From NCBI GenBank assembly GCA_905480565.1, contig CAJQQW010000304.1, forward strand, positions 1 to 6,101: DNA of 6,101 bases, read 5' to 3'. The position numbers and the translations under genes were made by a program. Below, in pieces: positions 5,861 through 6,101 of this stretch (positions are counted from its first letter, which is position 1; each line of letters begins with the position of its first letter). Source of the stretch: an uncultured Halioglobus sp. (lineage in GTDB: Bacteria > Pseudomonadota > Gammaproteobacteria > Pseudomonadales > Halieaceae). Under the pieces are notes generated by a model that saw nothing but the letters and a program-made list of their open reading frames with translations, was not told the DNA's origin and ran no database searches.

Positions 5861-6101
5861 ATGAGAGACTCAGACTCCAGATCGAATACCCTGACCAAGG
5901 CCATGCTCATACTGTGGACCAGCCTGCTTCTCTGGGGCTGTGCTGCCGCACCCGAAAAAGACACGCCGGTGGAGCCGGCCCCGCTTGAACAGCTGCCTGA
6001 ACCCGACCCGGACAACGCCTTCACCCTGCCCAAAAGCCAGCACACCGATATTTTCAACCAGGCGGAGGCGTCGCTGGCAACACACGATTGGCAACAGGCT
6101 G
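5861..6101 (+). CDS. lpoA: Probable LpoA/LppC lipoprotein, activator of PBP1A (N-terminal part, cut by window edge)
   Basis: Eighty codons are visible before the window ends. The N-terminus is a lipoprotein signal peptide: a polar head with R2, R7 and K13, a hydrophobic core at about 14-25, and a lipobox ending in C27 (LLWGC, 23-27). Ala follows the Cys, so there is no Asp inner-membrane retention signal and sorting to the outer membrane is expected. The Trp at position -2 of the lipobox is unusual. A Pro/Glu-rich linker (31-50) then leads into a helix starting near 62 (TDIFNQAEASLATHDWQQA), compatible with the TPR-like N-terminal domain of LpoA. Known LpoA activates the bifunctional peptidoglycan synthase PBP1A from the outer membrane. 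The name rests mainly on context: lpoA/lppC diverges from rsmI in many gammaproteobacteria. The ATG at 5903 would remove the charged head, so 5861 is preferred. Confidence 0.75.
   Translation, partial: MRDSDSRSNTLTKAMLILWTSLLLWGCAAAPEKDTPVEPAPLEQLPEPDPDNAFTLPKSQHTDIFNQAEASLATHDWQQA

Overview
This window is a chromosomal housekeeping region of a gammaproteobacterium. It holds the promoter-proximal part of the division and cell-wall (dcw) cluster, with rnpB, rsmI and the start of lpoA upstream of it. The MurE, FtsI, RsmH, MraZ and RsmI proteins are typical of the class. The order murE-ftsI-ftsL-rsmH-mraZ-rnpB-rsmI with lpoA divergent is, as far as I recall, the arrangement in Pseudomonas. Together with moderately high GC coding sequence this suggests a Pseudomonadales/Cellvibrionales-like, possibly marine, bacterium. 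The taxonomic placement is inference. I see no mobile element, CRISPR array, tRNA or accessory island.

Layout. Positions 1-4148, minus strand: a tight operon read right to left, mraZ, rsmH, ftsL, ftsI and murE (murE runs off the left edge). Stop and start codons touch or overlap at three of the four junctions, and several starts are GTG. Positions 4149-4529 are non-coding. This stretch holds a good sigma70-type promoter for mraZ, an array of four MraZ-type boxes with exact 10-bp spacing at the predicted transcription start, and a strikingly AT-rich block. Positions 4530-4884, minus strand: RNase P RNA (type A), with its P1 helix visible at both ends. Positions 4966-5796, minus strand: rsmI. 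A 64-bp divergent spacer then leads to the plus-strand start of a lipoprotein gene, probably lpoA, cut by the right edge.

How the genes work together. MraZ autoregulates the operon through the boxes. FtsL and FtsI are divisome components that lead to septal peptidoglycan cross-linking. MurE adds the third stem-peptide residue to the peptidoglycan precursor. LpoA is known as an outer-membrane activator of PBP1A. RsmH and RsmI methylate the same 16S rRNA nucleotide (C1402, E. coli numbering) and RNase P matures tRNA, so the region mixes cell-wall growth with translation functions. I found no clearly undescribed system. The points most worth a second look are the four-box mraZ operator, the SSQ variant of the FtsI active-site SxN motif, and the AT-rich, apparently terminator-poor spacer between rnpB and mraZ.
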